From NCBI RefSeq assembly GCF_030272615.1, contig NC_081415.1, positions 631,137,240 through 631,201,239 on the forward strand: a stretch of 64,000 bases of DNA, in the 5' to 3' direction. This DNA is from Cryptomeria japonica. Its lineage: Eukaryota > Streptophyta > Pinopsida > Cupressales > Cupressaceae. Under the pieces are notes generated by a model, which had not been told where the DNA came from, ran no database searches, and saw nothing but the letters and a program-made list of their open reading frames with translations. A program made the translations under genes and the position numbers. Shown piece after piece: positions 46,458-58,017 of this stretch; position 1 is the first letter of the stretch; the number at the start of each line of letters is the position of its first letter.

Positions 46458-48778
46458 TAACCTGAATATGCAAGGCTACCATGTGATCTGCAAAGTCTTC
46501 TACTTCTGAACTTCTCCGGTCTTCACTACTAATATCTCTTAATTCTGATATACCTCTAGGATGTACTCCGGTAAGAATATCAAAAGGTGTTCTTTTGGTA
46601 ATCCCATTTACTAAATTATTGTAGGCAAACTTATATTGTGCAAGAATCAAATCCCAACTTCCAATTTTATCTCCAACTATACATCTCAACAAATTTCCCA
46701 AGCTCAGATTAACTACTTCTATCTGTCCATCAATCCGTGGGTGAAAAGTAGAACCAAACTTCAAATCTATCTTCATCTTCCTCCAAAGTGTTCTCCAAAA
46801 ATAGCCAACAAACTTAGTGTCTCTGTCTGAAACTACGCTCTTAGGTAATCCATGCAATCTCACTACTTCCTTGAAAAATAGGTCTGCTACATGTAATGCA
46901 TCTGAAGTCTTCTTACAAGGTATGAAATGATCCATCTTCAAGAATCTATCCACTACCACAAATATAGAATCATTCCCTCACAGTGTTTTAGGTAATCCAA
47001 GTATGAAATCCATGCTTATATCCTCCCAAGGTCTTACCGGTACTATCAAAGGTTTATACAATCCCACATTCTGACTACTACCCTTTGCTACTTGACAAAC
47101 TCTAAAACTTTGCACTTATTTCTTAACATCCTTATGAATCTGGGGCCAAAAGTACTGCTCACTCACCAATGCTATTGTTTTGTCAATACCAAAATGTCCA
47201 GCTAATCCTCCACTATGTTTCTCCTTTATCAGATTCTTCCTCATAGAACTCTTAGGTATGCACAACTGAACTCCTCTTAATAACATCCCATCCTGAATGA
47301 AATAATCTAACCACTTGCTTCTATCTACGATAACCATTTTTCTACATGCTCTCCAAGGATCTGCAAAATCCGAGTCACCATCATACAAGGTCTTAAATTC
47401 CTCAAATCCTAATATTGTCACTCTCATCTCTGTTTGAAAATTCCTTCTCCTACTTAATGCATCAACAAATTTGTTAGATTTCCCACTTATATGCTTCAAC
47501 ACAAAGGTGTAACTCTGCAAAAATTCTACCCATCTTATATGTCTCCGATTCAACTTGCTTTAACAGTTCAAATATTGCAAGGCTTGATGATTAGTATACA
47601 ACACAAACTCCTTAGGCAATAAGTAATGTCTCGACTTCTTCAAGGCTTGAACTATGGCATAAAACTCATGATCATACACTAAATATCTCCTCAGGGCATC
47701 ATTCAATTTCTCATTGAAATAGGCTACTGTTCTCCCTTCCCGACTCAAGACTGCTCCTATTATTGTTCCACTTGCATCACAATCCACTTCAAATACTTTA
47801 TTGAAATTCAGTAAAGCCAACACCGACTGCTCAGTCACCTTTTGCTTCAATAGTTCAAAACTTTTGTTTGCTCTGGTGGTCCACTTGAATTCCTTCTTAT
47901 CTCCTCTCATGGTCTCAGTCATAGGGTTACAAACTGAACTGAAATTTCTAATGAACTTCGGATAAAAACTAGCCAATCCATGAAATGGTCTTACCTCTCC
48001 AATGCTTTCCAGTGTAGGCCACTCAACAATTGCTTTCACTTTCTCAGGGTCCATCTTCAAACCATCTTCATATATCACAAATCCCAAATAGACTAACTCA
48101 TCCTTCATGAAAGTACACTTCTTAATATTTAGCAACAGCTTTTCTTCTCTCAACCTCAGCAAAATTTGTCTCAAATGCAACAAATTCTCCTCTTTTGTCT
48201 TGTGGAAAATCAATATGTCATCCAAATACACAATAAAAAATTAACCCAATAATTTCTTCAATACCTCATTTATCAGTCTCATGAAAGTACTCGATGCATT
48301 AGTTAACCCAAAAGGCATCACCAACCATTCATACAATCTTTCATTTGCCTTGAATGTTGTCTTCCACTCATCTCCTTCTCTAATCTTGATCTGATAATAT
48401 CCACTCTTCAAATCTATCTTTGTAAAGTATTTTTCTCCACTCAAACAGTCCATTATGTCATTCATCCTAGGCAAAGGAAACCGGTATTTCATTGTTTATT
48501 GCACTAGAATTGGTACACATTCTCCATTCTCCATTCTTCTTAGGTGCTAATACTGTTGGTACTACATAGGGGCTCAAACTTTCTTTGATCAAACATTTCT
48601 TCAACAACTCCTGTATTTGTCTATTCAATTCTTCATTCTTTGTCGGTGTCATCCGACGTGCAACTTTGTTAGGCAAACTAGCTCCTGGAACTAGGTCCAT
48701 GCAATGACTAATACTTCTCACAGGTGGCAATCCATCAGACACATTATCTGAAATGATGTCTTCATGTTCTGTTAGCAA
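46458..48778 (-). pseudogene. Element A pol: RT, RNase H and integrase core
   Basis: In - orientation the pieces read: RT N-terminus (DLVPGASLPN, 48467-48778); palm ([13 protein letters not shown], 48241-48492), reached by a frameshift; YLDD motif (47560-48231) after an in-frame TAA; RNase H (WVEFLQSY to DALSRR); integrase zinc-binding region (HSGGLAGHFG, 47116-47553); and integrase core with VVDRF, SDRD and GQIEVVN (46453-46959). The pattern is that of a Ty3 chromovirus. Several stops and at least one frameshift show that it cannot make a full protein. The frame ends in a TAG inside B's target site. Confidence 0.9.
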
Positions 48779-49540
48779 ATCTCATATCTCTTCTGGTTGT
48801 TCCTCCTCATTCTCTAGATTCTTAGTCTTCTTAGGAATTAAGGAAAAACACACATTCTCATGTCTCAAACTATCCAAGAATTTCCTTCCATCCACTAAAC
48901 AGATTCTAACATTCGTGCATACTTCATTCTTCAAAGGTTCCTCCAAGGGCAACAAGGTTTGCTTCATCCCATTGGCCACAATAGTGTATGTATTCTTCCT
49001 CCCATCATGTATTGCCTATCTATCAAACTGCCAAGGTCTACCCAACAAAAGATGACAACTATCCATAGACATAATATCACACAAAACTTCATCATAATAA
49101 TTCCCAATTTTTAATTTCACCAAATATTGCTCACTTACTAACAACTTATGTTTATCCTAAATCCATGCTATCTAATAAGGCTTACTGTGTTTCAATATTT
49201 CCAAATTCAACTTATTCACCATCTCTTCTAAAACAAGATTATCTAAACTATCACTATCAATAACAACTTTACAACACTTACCGAATACCTTACATTTGGT
49301 CTTGAACAAATTCTTCCTCTGTAAGGGATCTTCATCTATCTCGATATGACACAAAGCTCTCCTTACCATCAACAGTTCTCCATCTTCCAGTTTATTATTT
49401 GATCCGGTGGGGTTTTCTTCCACCACTGCTTCTGTTTTGGTATTCTCTGCCTTCTTACACTCGAAAGCACGATGTCCTTCTCCTCCACGCTTATAGAAAG
49501 TTCCTCTAGATGCTCTCTTGTTTTGTCTTCCAATATTCAT
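48779..49540 (-). pseudogene. Element A zinc knuckle and protease region
   Basis: At about 49451-49505 the knuckle reads FYKRGGEGHRAFEC; two of the three cysteines expected for C-x2-C-x4-H-x4-C are replaced (F and R). Further on VVIDSDSLDNL corresponds to the aspartic protease active site, with the usual DSG changed to DSD. The linker to RT (48782-48979) is in pieces. Confidence 0.8.
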
Positions 49541-50482
49541 TTTAGTAGCATCTAACTCTCTCCTCTGGTAGAAATTTCTATCATCTTTCCGGTATGAATT
49601 ACCTTATTTGCTCACTTCCTTGTCCTTGTTCTAATCTGTACAAGTTCCTCTATCTCTAGTATATCCTCTTCCTCCTTGAAATCTACCTCCGGTAAACCTT
49701 CCACCTATGCCTCTCTGCCTCTGCTCATGTCTTTTGTTTAGCTTCTCTTCAACCTTTAGGACATACTGGTAAGCCTCTTCAACACTCAGCAATTTGATCA
49801 AACTAAGTTCATCTTGTATAGACATCTGCAATCCATTCAAATATCTAGCAACTTATTCAACTGCATCATCAACATGTCCGGATCTGATATTCAACTTGTA
49901 AAATGCTTCGGTGTACTCCTTCACACTAGATTCCTTTTGTATCAAATTCTGCAACTTCCAAAACAGATCCACTTGATAATTAGCTAGCATAAATTTTGAT
50001 TTCAACTTAGCAGCCATCTAATCCCATGTCTTGATCTTCTCTTTACCTCTCCTTTGTCTATCAACTTGCAAATGTTCCCACCAAAGAGATGCGTGACTTT
50101 TCAACCGAGTACAGACATATTTCACCTTCCTTTCTTCTGTAGTGTTTTTAAAATCAAAATATTTCTCCATCTCTGAGATCTAATCCATCAATTCATCTGA
50201 ATCCAACTTTCCATCATATTCTGGTGGGGTAAAATGAGGTTTAGTATTCGCCTTACTCAAAACCCTCAAAAACCTTTCCTCATCCGAATCAACCACCGGT
50301 GGGTTCACTTGTTCTGTTGAGGCTTCTTCTCCTTCATCCTCACTTACATCTTCAATATGTCAGCCTCTTCTTTGGGCTATCTCCACAACTTCCAACCGGG
50401 CTGCTATACCTCGCAACATTTCCATCACAACAGGGTCTGCATTCCCACACGCTCCACCATTCCTAGTTCCTCTTCGCGCCAT
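49541..50482 (-). pseudogene. Element A gag
   Basis: An ATG at 50482 (MARRGTRN) opens a frame about 95 bp inside the primer-binding site. Read through, it shows the retrotransposon Gag pattern (PPEYDGKLD, then LKSHASLWWEHLQ, then YLNGLQ and EEAYQYVLKVEEKL) and ends in an Arg/Gly-rich tail. TGA, TAG and TAA codons interrupt it at several points where Trp or Gln would fit. Confidence 0.8.
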
Positions 50483-50576
50483 CTTTTACGCCGATCCTTT
50501 GTAGCTACAGGTCATATCCTCAGTCTACCACCTTGCAACAAAATTCTTAGGACACTCAATCTCTGGAACGAAGCTC

Positions 50577-50588
50577 GCTCTGATACCA
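50577..50588 (-). other. Primer-binding site of A (initiator tRNA-Met)
   Basis: TGGTATCAGAGC on the - strand, two bases from the 5' LTR, a standard plant initiator-tRNA-Met site. Confidence 0.85.
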
Positions 50589-50590
50589 CT

Positions 50591-51378
50591 TGAAGTAGCC
50601 ACCGATTAGGAGGGACCTCAAAGAGATCAATCTGGATCGGCCAGCAAGAGTAAACATAACAGAAACACAAAGATATGAAGGAGGCAATGCAAAACAAATC
50701 AAATTATGTCATAAAAATTAACTACAACCAACCGGTAATAACTGAGTTACAAAAATCGACTCACAGGCCTACTAAAACATGCTCAAAGTACAAAATAGGT
50801 CACAAATAGGACCTCAAATCTCAAGATCTATCTTCTACGCTCAGTCTAACTACTTGATTACATTTTAATGCACAATTAAAATGATATATATGATCCAAGG
50901 GGATCTGGTCGACCCAAAAAGGGGTCAAAACCTGAAGAACAAGACCTAACGTGTAAAACTAACAAGGTCGGCCTCCGCCAAGAGATTCCTCCGAAAAATC
51001 CAAAGGATGAAGTGTAGATCACAGGAAAAGGTCGACTACATGCCAATGTACATCAGAATCAATGCTCAAGGCTCTGCAAGTTTTGGAAGGGGTTTTGGTA
51101 GATCACCAAAATAGGTCCAAGCAACTGGTAATAAGAAATTGTCAACCGGTAACAAGAAATTGTCATGGAAATCGATAGCGATAACTTGTCAGAAAATAAT
51201 CCAAATGCGATGCGGTTTGGGAATAAGAAAGATGATCAAGTCTTCAAGTAGAATCCAACTCCACAGGATCCCATGAGCCAAAATCGGTACACACAGAAAG
51301 AAATGTTGAAACTGCAAACAAAAAGAAAATGTTTTGGTTGATGCAAGATTGCCATGAACTGGGGATGCTCCTACATCA
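50591..51378 (-). repeat. 5' LTR of element A
   Basis: 788 bp, pairs with 13256-14042. Followed by the CATTT target copy (51379-51383). Confidence 0.9.
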
Positions 51379-51383
51379 CATTT

Positions 51384-51671
51384 GAATAGGTTTCCACCAA
51401 TAACTAGATAGGTAATAACCTCATTCATACCAACACTTAATGGGGTGTGTTAGTGTGAATGAGGTTATTTCCTAACTAGTCACTAGTAGGAACCTATTCA
51501 CATGTTAGTTTTACTTAGGTCCTAGGTGACCTTATAGAAGTTAGTTATAATGGGGTCACATTCACCTCATTAAATTTTAGTTATCTAGGCATTTAATATT
51601 TGCATCATGCATTTAATGTTTGTATCAAGGGTAGTTGTTCATACCCCATCATACCTTGCCTATATAAGAAA
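51384..51671 (+). mobile_element. Element J, 3' end and first part of its 3' LTR
   Basis: After A's target site J continues. A purine-rich stretch (near 51437-51447) leads into TGTTAG at 51448, the same LTR start as in D. The LTR has a TATA box (TATATAAG, 51661-51668), then is interrupted by D. Joined to 54500-54634 the LTR is about 359 bp, close to D's 368-380 bp. An inverted repeat (51384-51430 with about 51455-51497) spans the LTR boundary. Confidence 0.55.
51661..51668 (+). promoter_or_regulatory. TATA box of J's LTR
   Basis: TATATAAG, whose last base lies three bases before the D insertion point. Confidence 0.5.
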
Positions 51672-52051
51672 TATAGGAGTTGAGAAAATATAACACCACA
51701 GGAGCCCAAATAATCTCTGCAAGCTGAAAAACCTGTTACAAGGAGAAGCAAGGAAGCAAATCACAAAAAGAACAAAAACATAGGAAAAATATGCTAAAAA
51801 TGAGAGAGCACAATATTCTCCAAAAATGTATTGTCAATAATAATCCTTCTTCATTCAATGAAAATAAAAACTCAACCTTTAATAGGTCAAGAAACCCTAA
51901 AAGGGAAAACCTAGGTTTACAAATAATAATTAATTAAAATAATTAATTATATGCACCTAAAGTTAGCTTAAGTGTAAAAGAGATAAAGGGAACTTAATTA
52001 ATTAAACAAATATTGTTTAATTAATCAAGTAAATACCCGAATACTCTAACA
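51672..52051 (-). repeat. 3' LTR of D
   Basis: 380 bp, very similar to 54127-54494 apart from small indels in AT-rich stretches. Confidence 0.9.
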
Positions 52052-52062
52052 CCGCCCCTTAA
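52052..52062 (-). other. Polypurine tract of D
   Basis: AAGGGGCGG directly before the 3' LTR on the - strand. Confidence 0.65.
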
Positions 52063-54114
52063 GCTAGACTTAGGGAGAAGCTAAAACCTAGAACAACTAT
52101 TGAAAGCAATAAAGATGGGTCCCGACAACAAGGCCTGATCAGGTACCCAAATACAATGAAATCTCTATGAACTGGAGAAATAGAGAAAACCATGTGGGAA
52201 CAAAACTCTACTCCAAAAAGAGATGGAAAAGAACACCACTGAAGCATGAAGAACCTGCAAACTTTGTCGAAGAATAACTGCTGATCTGAAGAACCTCCAC
52301 TGAAATATAACATGACGAGGTAGAGAAGACTATAATTTGCATGAGTGCCCTCAAATGACACTACTCGAATCGGAAGGCAAACAAGGCAAAACAACTCAAA
52401 TCAAAGATACAGATGGCATGAGAAACTAAAGCCTGAAGAGCTGATCAATCGAACCACGGAAGAATTAGAACCAACAGGATAAACCTCCCCATAATGCGGA
52501 AGAGGGAGAGGGACAGGAACACTGAAAAGAACAGCCAAGAAGAACTGCATGACGAAGAACTAGAAACATCAAAGGTGCTGAGAAAAGTACATGGTGTCGC
52601 GGAAGGAACACTCACTTAACACACATCATGAGGTGAATGTCGTGGAAGGAACACTCACTGGACAAAGGAAGATGGCAAACAACAGGCAAACATCAACCCC
52701 CTCATGACACTTTATCAATAGTGCATGTACAACAAGGCATAAGATGTGCATGATCCCAAGTAAACAATGCATGATGGCACTTTATCTCAGTGCGTTTGCA
52801 TAAATACAATGCTACAATGATAAGAAGACTGGAAATAGAAACGAGAACCAAAATAGAGACATCCTACCCAGAGAAGAGATCCTAGGACCTGAAACAACCA
52901 AGATTTCCACCAGAGTGTTGAAAAACAAAAAATTGAATAAAATATGCATGGAGCAGAATCGGGAAATAAAACTCATATGGCTGGAAAGTACACAACACAC
53001 TCTTTCTGAAAATATAAAGTTTTCAAAAAATGGAGTTCGGATGCTCATTCTACGTCTCCTGGAGTGCAAAAATAAGATCTCACTTTGACTGGAAAAAAAA
53101 CACAATCAAACAGCAAAATTGGAAAAAATTACCAACATGACGAGGTCGGGCTCGGAACCAGCTTTCCGACACCTATTTGTTTTCGAAAAAATGGCTCCGT
53201 ATGCCCAAGATATGGCCAAAAAACCAAACCCCCTCCTGAAAGAGACAAAAAAGGAGGTCTAGTGGCTGTTCGGGCGGAGGAGGCCAGGGAGCGACGCTTC
53301 GGTAGCGGACGGGTGGTGCTCCAGTGATGGCCAGGCGGAGCTCCGGTGGCCAGAGGGAGGTCGGAGGCTATGCTGGGCAGCAAGGAGGCCGACAACAGCA
53401 GGGGGCCGGGCGGCGGCGACCGGGGAGCGGAGCGGCGGTAGGGGAACAGAGTGCGGCGGCGGGCGGCCGAGAAGCAGCGACCGGGGACCAAGACGACGGC
53501 CGGGGAGGGCGGTGGTCGACGGGGGCGTGGTCGGCGGGGAGCCGGGGAGGGCAAAGGCCGGTAGCGCCCGGGGGCCGGGGAAGCCGAAGGCCGGTGCCGG
53601 GAGGGACTGGGGGCCAGTAGGGAGCCGCGGGGGCCGGAAAGAGCCGAAGGACGATAGGGCGGGACCTAAGGTAGGGGCAGCGTCAAGAATCCGTATAGAC
53701 ACCTATAGGGGCCCCACGGTACCCTGTGTACCGTGGGAACCCCCAAAATTTTTCCAAACAATTTTTTTTTTTATAAAAAACCTAATCGCCTTTTGTTTTT
53801 GATGATTTAAAAAAAAAAATCAAAATCCAGTCTGCATGCCGTAAAAAGGCAAATTAATTTTTTCGATTTGCGTGCAAGTGCCGTACGACCTGGATCTGAG
53901 AAAAAAATACTCCCAGAGGCTCAAGAACCAAAATAGGTCGAATTTTATATGACCATAGGGGTTTTCAGGTCTTCTGAGCACGATGGTGAGGTCCGTTTAG
54001 GCCCAAAGTGCTCAGAAAAAGGCCAAACCCTAGGTACATAATAAATTCCTGAAACCCCAGATCTGCTTCCAATGCAAAATTCTCAAAACAAGAACATGTA
54101 GCTGCAGATTTGAA
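52063..54114 (-). other. Non-coding interior of D with a GC-rich island
   Basis: No recognisable protein. From about 53255 to 53695 the sequence is strongly GC-rich (simple G/C-rich blocks, open in several frames at once), against an AT-rich background on both sides. Open frames here on both strands are best explained by the lack of AT-rich stop codons. Confidence 0.65.
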
Positions 54115-54126
54115 GCTCTGATACCA
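54115..54126 (-). other. Primer-binding site of D (initiator tRNA-Met)
   Basis: TGGTATCAGAGC on the - strand, directly adjoining the LTR. Confidence 0.85.
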
Positions 54127-54494
54127 TATAGGAGTTGAGAAAATACAACACCACAGGAGCCCAAATAATCTCTGCAAGCTGAAAAACCTGTTACAAGGAA
54201 AAGCAAGGAAGCAAATCACAGAAGGAACAAAAACATAGGAAAAATATGCTCAAAAAGAGAGAGCACAATATTCTCCAAAAATGTATTGTCAATAATAATC
54301 CTTCTTCATTCAATGAAAAGAAAGAACTCAACCTTTAATAGGTCAAGAAACCCTAAAAGAGAAAACCTAGGTTTGCACATAATAATTAATTATGTGCACC
54401 TAAAGTTAGCTTAAGTGTAAAAGAGATAAAGGGAACTTAAATAATTAAACAAATATTGTTTAATTAATCAAGTAAATACCCGAATACTCTAACA
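54127..54494 (-). repeat. 5' LTR of D
   Basis: 368 bp. Followed by the right AGAAA copy at 54495-54499. Confidence 0.9.
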
Positions 54495-54499
54495 AGAAA

Positions 54500-54634
54500 G
54501 GCCTCTTGCATATTTATTATATTCAATCGATGCATTCTTATTATGCAAATTATCTTGACATTCTCTCTTATCGAAGCTATTTTGGTCTTGCAAGGATTTT
54601 AGGGGTGTTGAGGAGTCACCTATCTACTCCTACA
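54500..54634 (+). mobile_element. End of J's 3' LTR
   Basis: Continues the J LTR after D and ends CTCCTACA near 54634, parallel to CTCCTATA in D. Confidence 0.45.
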
Positions 54635-54645
54635 AACAACGTTGA

Positions 54646-55007
54646 GAAATAATTGTTAGCCGCTAACATCATCTCCACATCTCCCTCTGTATTCCAATTT
54701 TGAAAGGTCCAAGATTCCAAGAAAGGAGTTCTAAAACTTGAATTTTCATAAAATTGTAAATTAACTCATGATTGGATAAATTAGTAACATCCTCTGTGAT
54801 TGAATCTAGAGAGGAAAAATCACCAAGAAATAATTGTTAGTTGCTAGCATCACCTGTATGTCTCCCTCTAGATACCAAGTACAATAGGTCCAAGATTCCA
54901 AGAAAGGAAGTGAAACCTAGATTGCCATAAACTTGTACATTAATGCATGATTGTTTAATTAATTAATATGTCCTCTCTGACAATCTAGCTAGATCACTAG
55001 AATTAGC
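54646..55007. repeat. 181-bp tandem duplication
   Basis: 'gaaataattgttag' blocks start at 54646 and 54827, and 'ggtccaagattccaagaaag' recurs at the same spacing. The two copies are moderately diverged. Confidence 0.7.
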
Positions 55008-56699
55008 CAAGCTTGAGCCCTCTCTAGACAACCATTCTCTTTTTAATTTTGTGGCCCTCAATATTAAGAAGACCCCTCCCAAAAATTGGCCTTGCTCAGA
55101 AGATTTATAGCCCTATCAAGCTTAGATGGGAATGAATCATCCCCCATTAAAACCCCTCTAAATAAACAAAAATGAGTTGTTGTCTAAGCAACCAGGTAAA
55201 TTCATCTTTCACAAATTCCAAGAGCACTAATGCAAGAACCCACCAAAGATCCCAAAAGGCTTGATACACCCACACGCTTCAAAAAGGCTCCCAAAGATCC
55301 CACATAGGAGAGAAAAACACTCCCACAAACCCCACACACATAGAAGATCACCCCTCACTCCCCAACCATTTCACACCACCATTTCAAAGGGGAAAAATGT
55401 GGATCTACTTATTTATAATGATCACCTAGAACCATGCCAAATCCTAGCTAATGTCGAAAGACATTCTATAGTTGTATATGGGTGTGAAGAATCCATATAT
55501 AGAAAAATTCAAAAATAATGAATACAACTTACTTAAATATGTAAAGTTTTGACATTACAATTTTTTAATTTTTTGATTGAAACTCTTGTTTAAGTAGTGC
55601 ATATTTTATTTATACCGACATGGTGAATCTCCTCCAACTAGTGATCATGTGATGTGCATAAAATATATTTTTCTTTTGGATATGAATGACCTTGTTGTGA
55701 CAATTTGCTATGCACAAGAATTGTAGAGAAAGCCAATGCAAGGATGAAGAGGAAGAAGTGGGTGAAAGTTTTGAGAAATCAATGGATAAAATAGTAAGGA
55801 TTTAGGAAGCCATAGATTCATTGTGTCCATTATATGTTTTTTGATGTGCCTTGATTCAAAATTTAAAAAGGGGGATTTTTCAACAAGGTCTAATATTTCA
55901 AGAAAATTTTAAAGATTGACGATGCCTTTGTTTTTTGTGATTTCATGGGAAGCAATGAGGAATTCCAATGGGAGTGACAATAGCTTTAAGATTTACAACC
56001 TTAGCTCCCTCAAAGTTTCTTACTTTGGTTTGATCAAGCTAAAGTGAAAAAATGGGGTCAAGCTCAAGGCTATCGACAAAAATGACAATGGAGGATGACA
56101 CTCTTGGGGTACTGAAGTGGGTAGGCTTTCTTGGATTAATGTTCTTTTGAGACTCTTTGGTTTCTCATAATGTTTACATTTTTATATGTAAAGGGTTGTT
56201 AATTTTTTTAGATGTAATCATAATGGCTTATAGGGACTACATAACCACAATGTTGAATTTGAGGGAAAAAAAACAATGTTTGAAATGGATAAAAAAATTG
56301 GTTCATTCTTGAAAGTTGATTCAATTTAGAACAATTATCTATGTAAATCCTTTCTAATTCTCTCCATTTGTTTATGGGTTTTTGGTTTTTAATTTGCTTC
56401 TATCAAGAAGTATTTTGAGTTATATGATATTAGTTTTGGTTTGTGAGTGCCTAATTCATTTGTTTTTAATGAACCCTTTGATTCTAATGAACCCTTTGAT
56501 TATAAATTAAGAGAGGGAAAGACTTCTAGTATAATAGATAATTGTTATATTTATATTTCATTTGCAAGCTGGTGTGAATTGACATGAACTAATTATAATT
56601 AAAATGGGTACAACGAGTCTCACTAGTTCATGTTTTTATGATACATTCCAATTTCCTTGAGAAAGATATCTTTCAACATTATTTATATAGATTTTTTAA

Positions 56700-56700
<1 letters not shown>
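55008..56700. other. Unrecognised AT-rich DNA
   Basis: Nothing convincing. A single 85-codon frame (55261-55518, + strand) has no motif and no flanking gene structure. Confidence 0.4.

Positions 56701-56701
<1 letters not shown>

Positions 56702-56778
<77 letters not shown>
56702..56778. repeat. (AT)n microsatellite, about 38 units
   Basis: Uninterrupted alternation of A and T for 77 bases. Confidence 0.98.
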
Positions 56779-56779
<1 letters not shown>

Positions 56780-57463
56780 TACTCATAACTCATTCCCATT
56801 TCCTAGTCCCTTTCCAAATTCCCCTTTGATTACCCATCTTTAGTAAAATAATTATCTTCATAAATTATTTTTCATTAAATAATTAAAAATCTATTTTATT
56901 GCCTATTTATCTATATCTAAATAAATAGAATATCTATTATTCACAAAATTCAAAAGGTTTCTTTGTAACCCCCCTCATTATGCCATCAATATTTTTACTA
57001 TATGCACATCTACTTCTCCAAAATAAATAAATAAGAGACATTTATCTTCATCCATTTGTAACTCCCATGATTATTCTTAACTAATGAAGATATAAATAAT
57101 AAAAGATATTTGTCCTCACACATTTGTAACTCCCATGACTATTCTTAGTTAATGAAGATTCTTCACTTTTTTTCATTTGATTTCAACATTCTATTGAAAT
57201 TGAATATTGAATCTCTACCATTTACATTCTCCTCTCCAAATCTATAAATCAATCCCTTTATCAATTATTAGTGAACTTTTAATTAATGAAAATCCAATAA
57301 TCCTTAATGTAGACCCCTTCCCCTATTTATATTTTGTTTTTACATTTCCTTTGATCTATTTGAAATATTTCTTAATCTAAAATAGAATTCTTATATTTAT
57401 ATTTTTTCCTCTATTTTAATTCTCAATTTAAATATACTACTTACATTGTTGGATTCACAAATG
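56779..57463. other. AT-rich DNA with a 69-bp duplication
   Basis: 'catttgtaactcccatga' occurs at 57052 and 57121, and the 3' parts ('aatgaagat') repeat with it. No gene seen. Confidence 0.5.
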
Positions 57464-58017
57464 TAACTAAAGATTTAGGTAGTTACAGACACGAGAGCTT
57501 GAATGAAGCAGATAATATAAAACTTCAACCTCAAACCATGTTTACGTTAATGGACATGTAAACACTCCTCTGTTGAATTCTACTAGACATCTCGAGTTTA
57601 CACTCGAAACATGTTTAATGGATGTGACTATATGTCTTTTCCAAATTTCGTATTTGTATATAATATACTTGTTATACATACCCATCAACGCGCCCGTTGC
57701 ATAATAAGTATGATTGCTGGTTTATTATCAGCAAAACCATCATATCGTCTTTAAACTCTATTTGATGACGGACGGTCCTGAATTTGTTAGAAAGAAAAGA
57801 AGGAATGCAGGAGTAACACGTATCATATTCCTCAACTCGTCTCCTTTACTCGGGGTTAATTTTTCAGCTTTTGTCCAGGCGTGTTTTGGGTGTTATGTGG
57901 ACAGATAGTTATCGCTTAGACGAGGGCTAAAACATACCCAAAATATGGTTTTGTGATATGGTTGGAGTAGTATTGAGAGCGGTAGTTTGACTGGGAGTAA
58001 TTTCAGCCACACCAACA
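57464..58017 (+). promoter_or_regulatory. Putative upstream region of the CesA-like exon
   Basis: Less repeat-like sequence. A TATA-like stretch (GTATATAATATAC) is at about 57655-57667. TAATTTCAG just before the ATG (57998-58006) could be the acceptor of a leader intron. Both are inference from position only. Confidence 0.3.

Larger units (their letters stand above)
13256..51378 (-). mobile_element. Element A: decayed chromodomain Ty3 retrotransposon, interrupted by B
   Basis: LTRs at 13256-14042 (787 bp) and 50591-51378 (788 bp) start TGAAG and end ATCA on the + strand. The flanks are a perfect CATTT duplication (13251-13255 and 51379-51383). A primer-binding site for initiator tRNA-Met is present (50577-50588). 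In - orientation the order is gag, zinc knuckle, protease, RT, RNase H, integrase and chromodomain, as in chromoviruses. Without B the element is about 6.2 kb. It carries many stops and frameshifts and is dead. B sits in the integrase frame. Confidence 0.9.
51672..54494 (-). mobile_element. Element D: non-autonomous LTR element in J's LTR
   Basis: 2823 bp, flanked by a perfect AGAAA duplication (51667-51671 and 54495-54499). LTRs at 51672-52051 and 54127-54494 read TGTTAG...CCTATA on the - strand, so the 3' end is TA in both. A primer-binding site adjoins one LTR and a purine tract the other. The ~2.1 kb interior has no gag or pol motif, so D must be mobilised in trans. It is related to J, which it entered. 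Confidence 0.85.

Noticed and set aside
53085-53802. Several overlapping long frames on both strands, Pro/Arg/Gly-rich
   Set aside because: They lie in a GC-rich block where stop codons are rare; all frames are open at once and none has a motif.
55261-55518. 85-codon frame on the + strand
   Set aside because: No recognisable motif, neighbour or codon signal.
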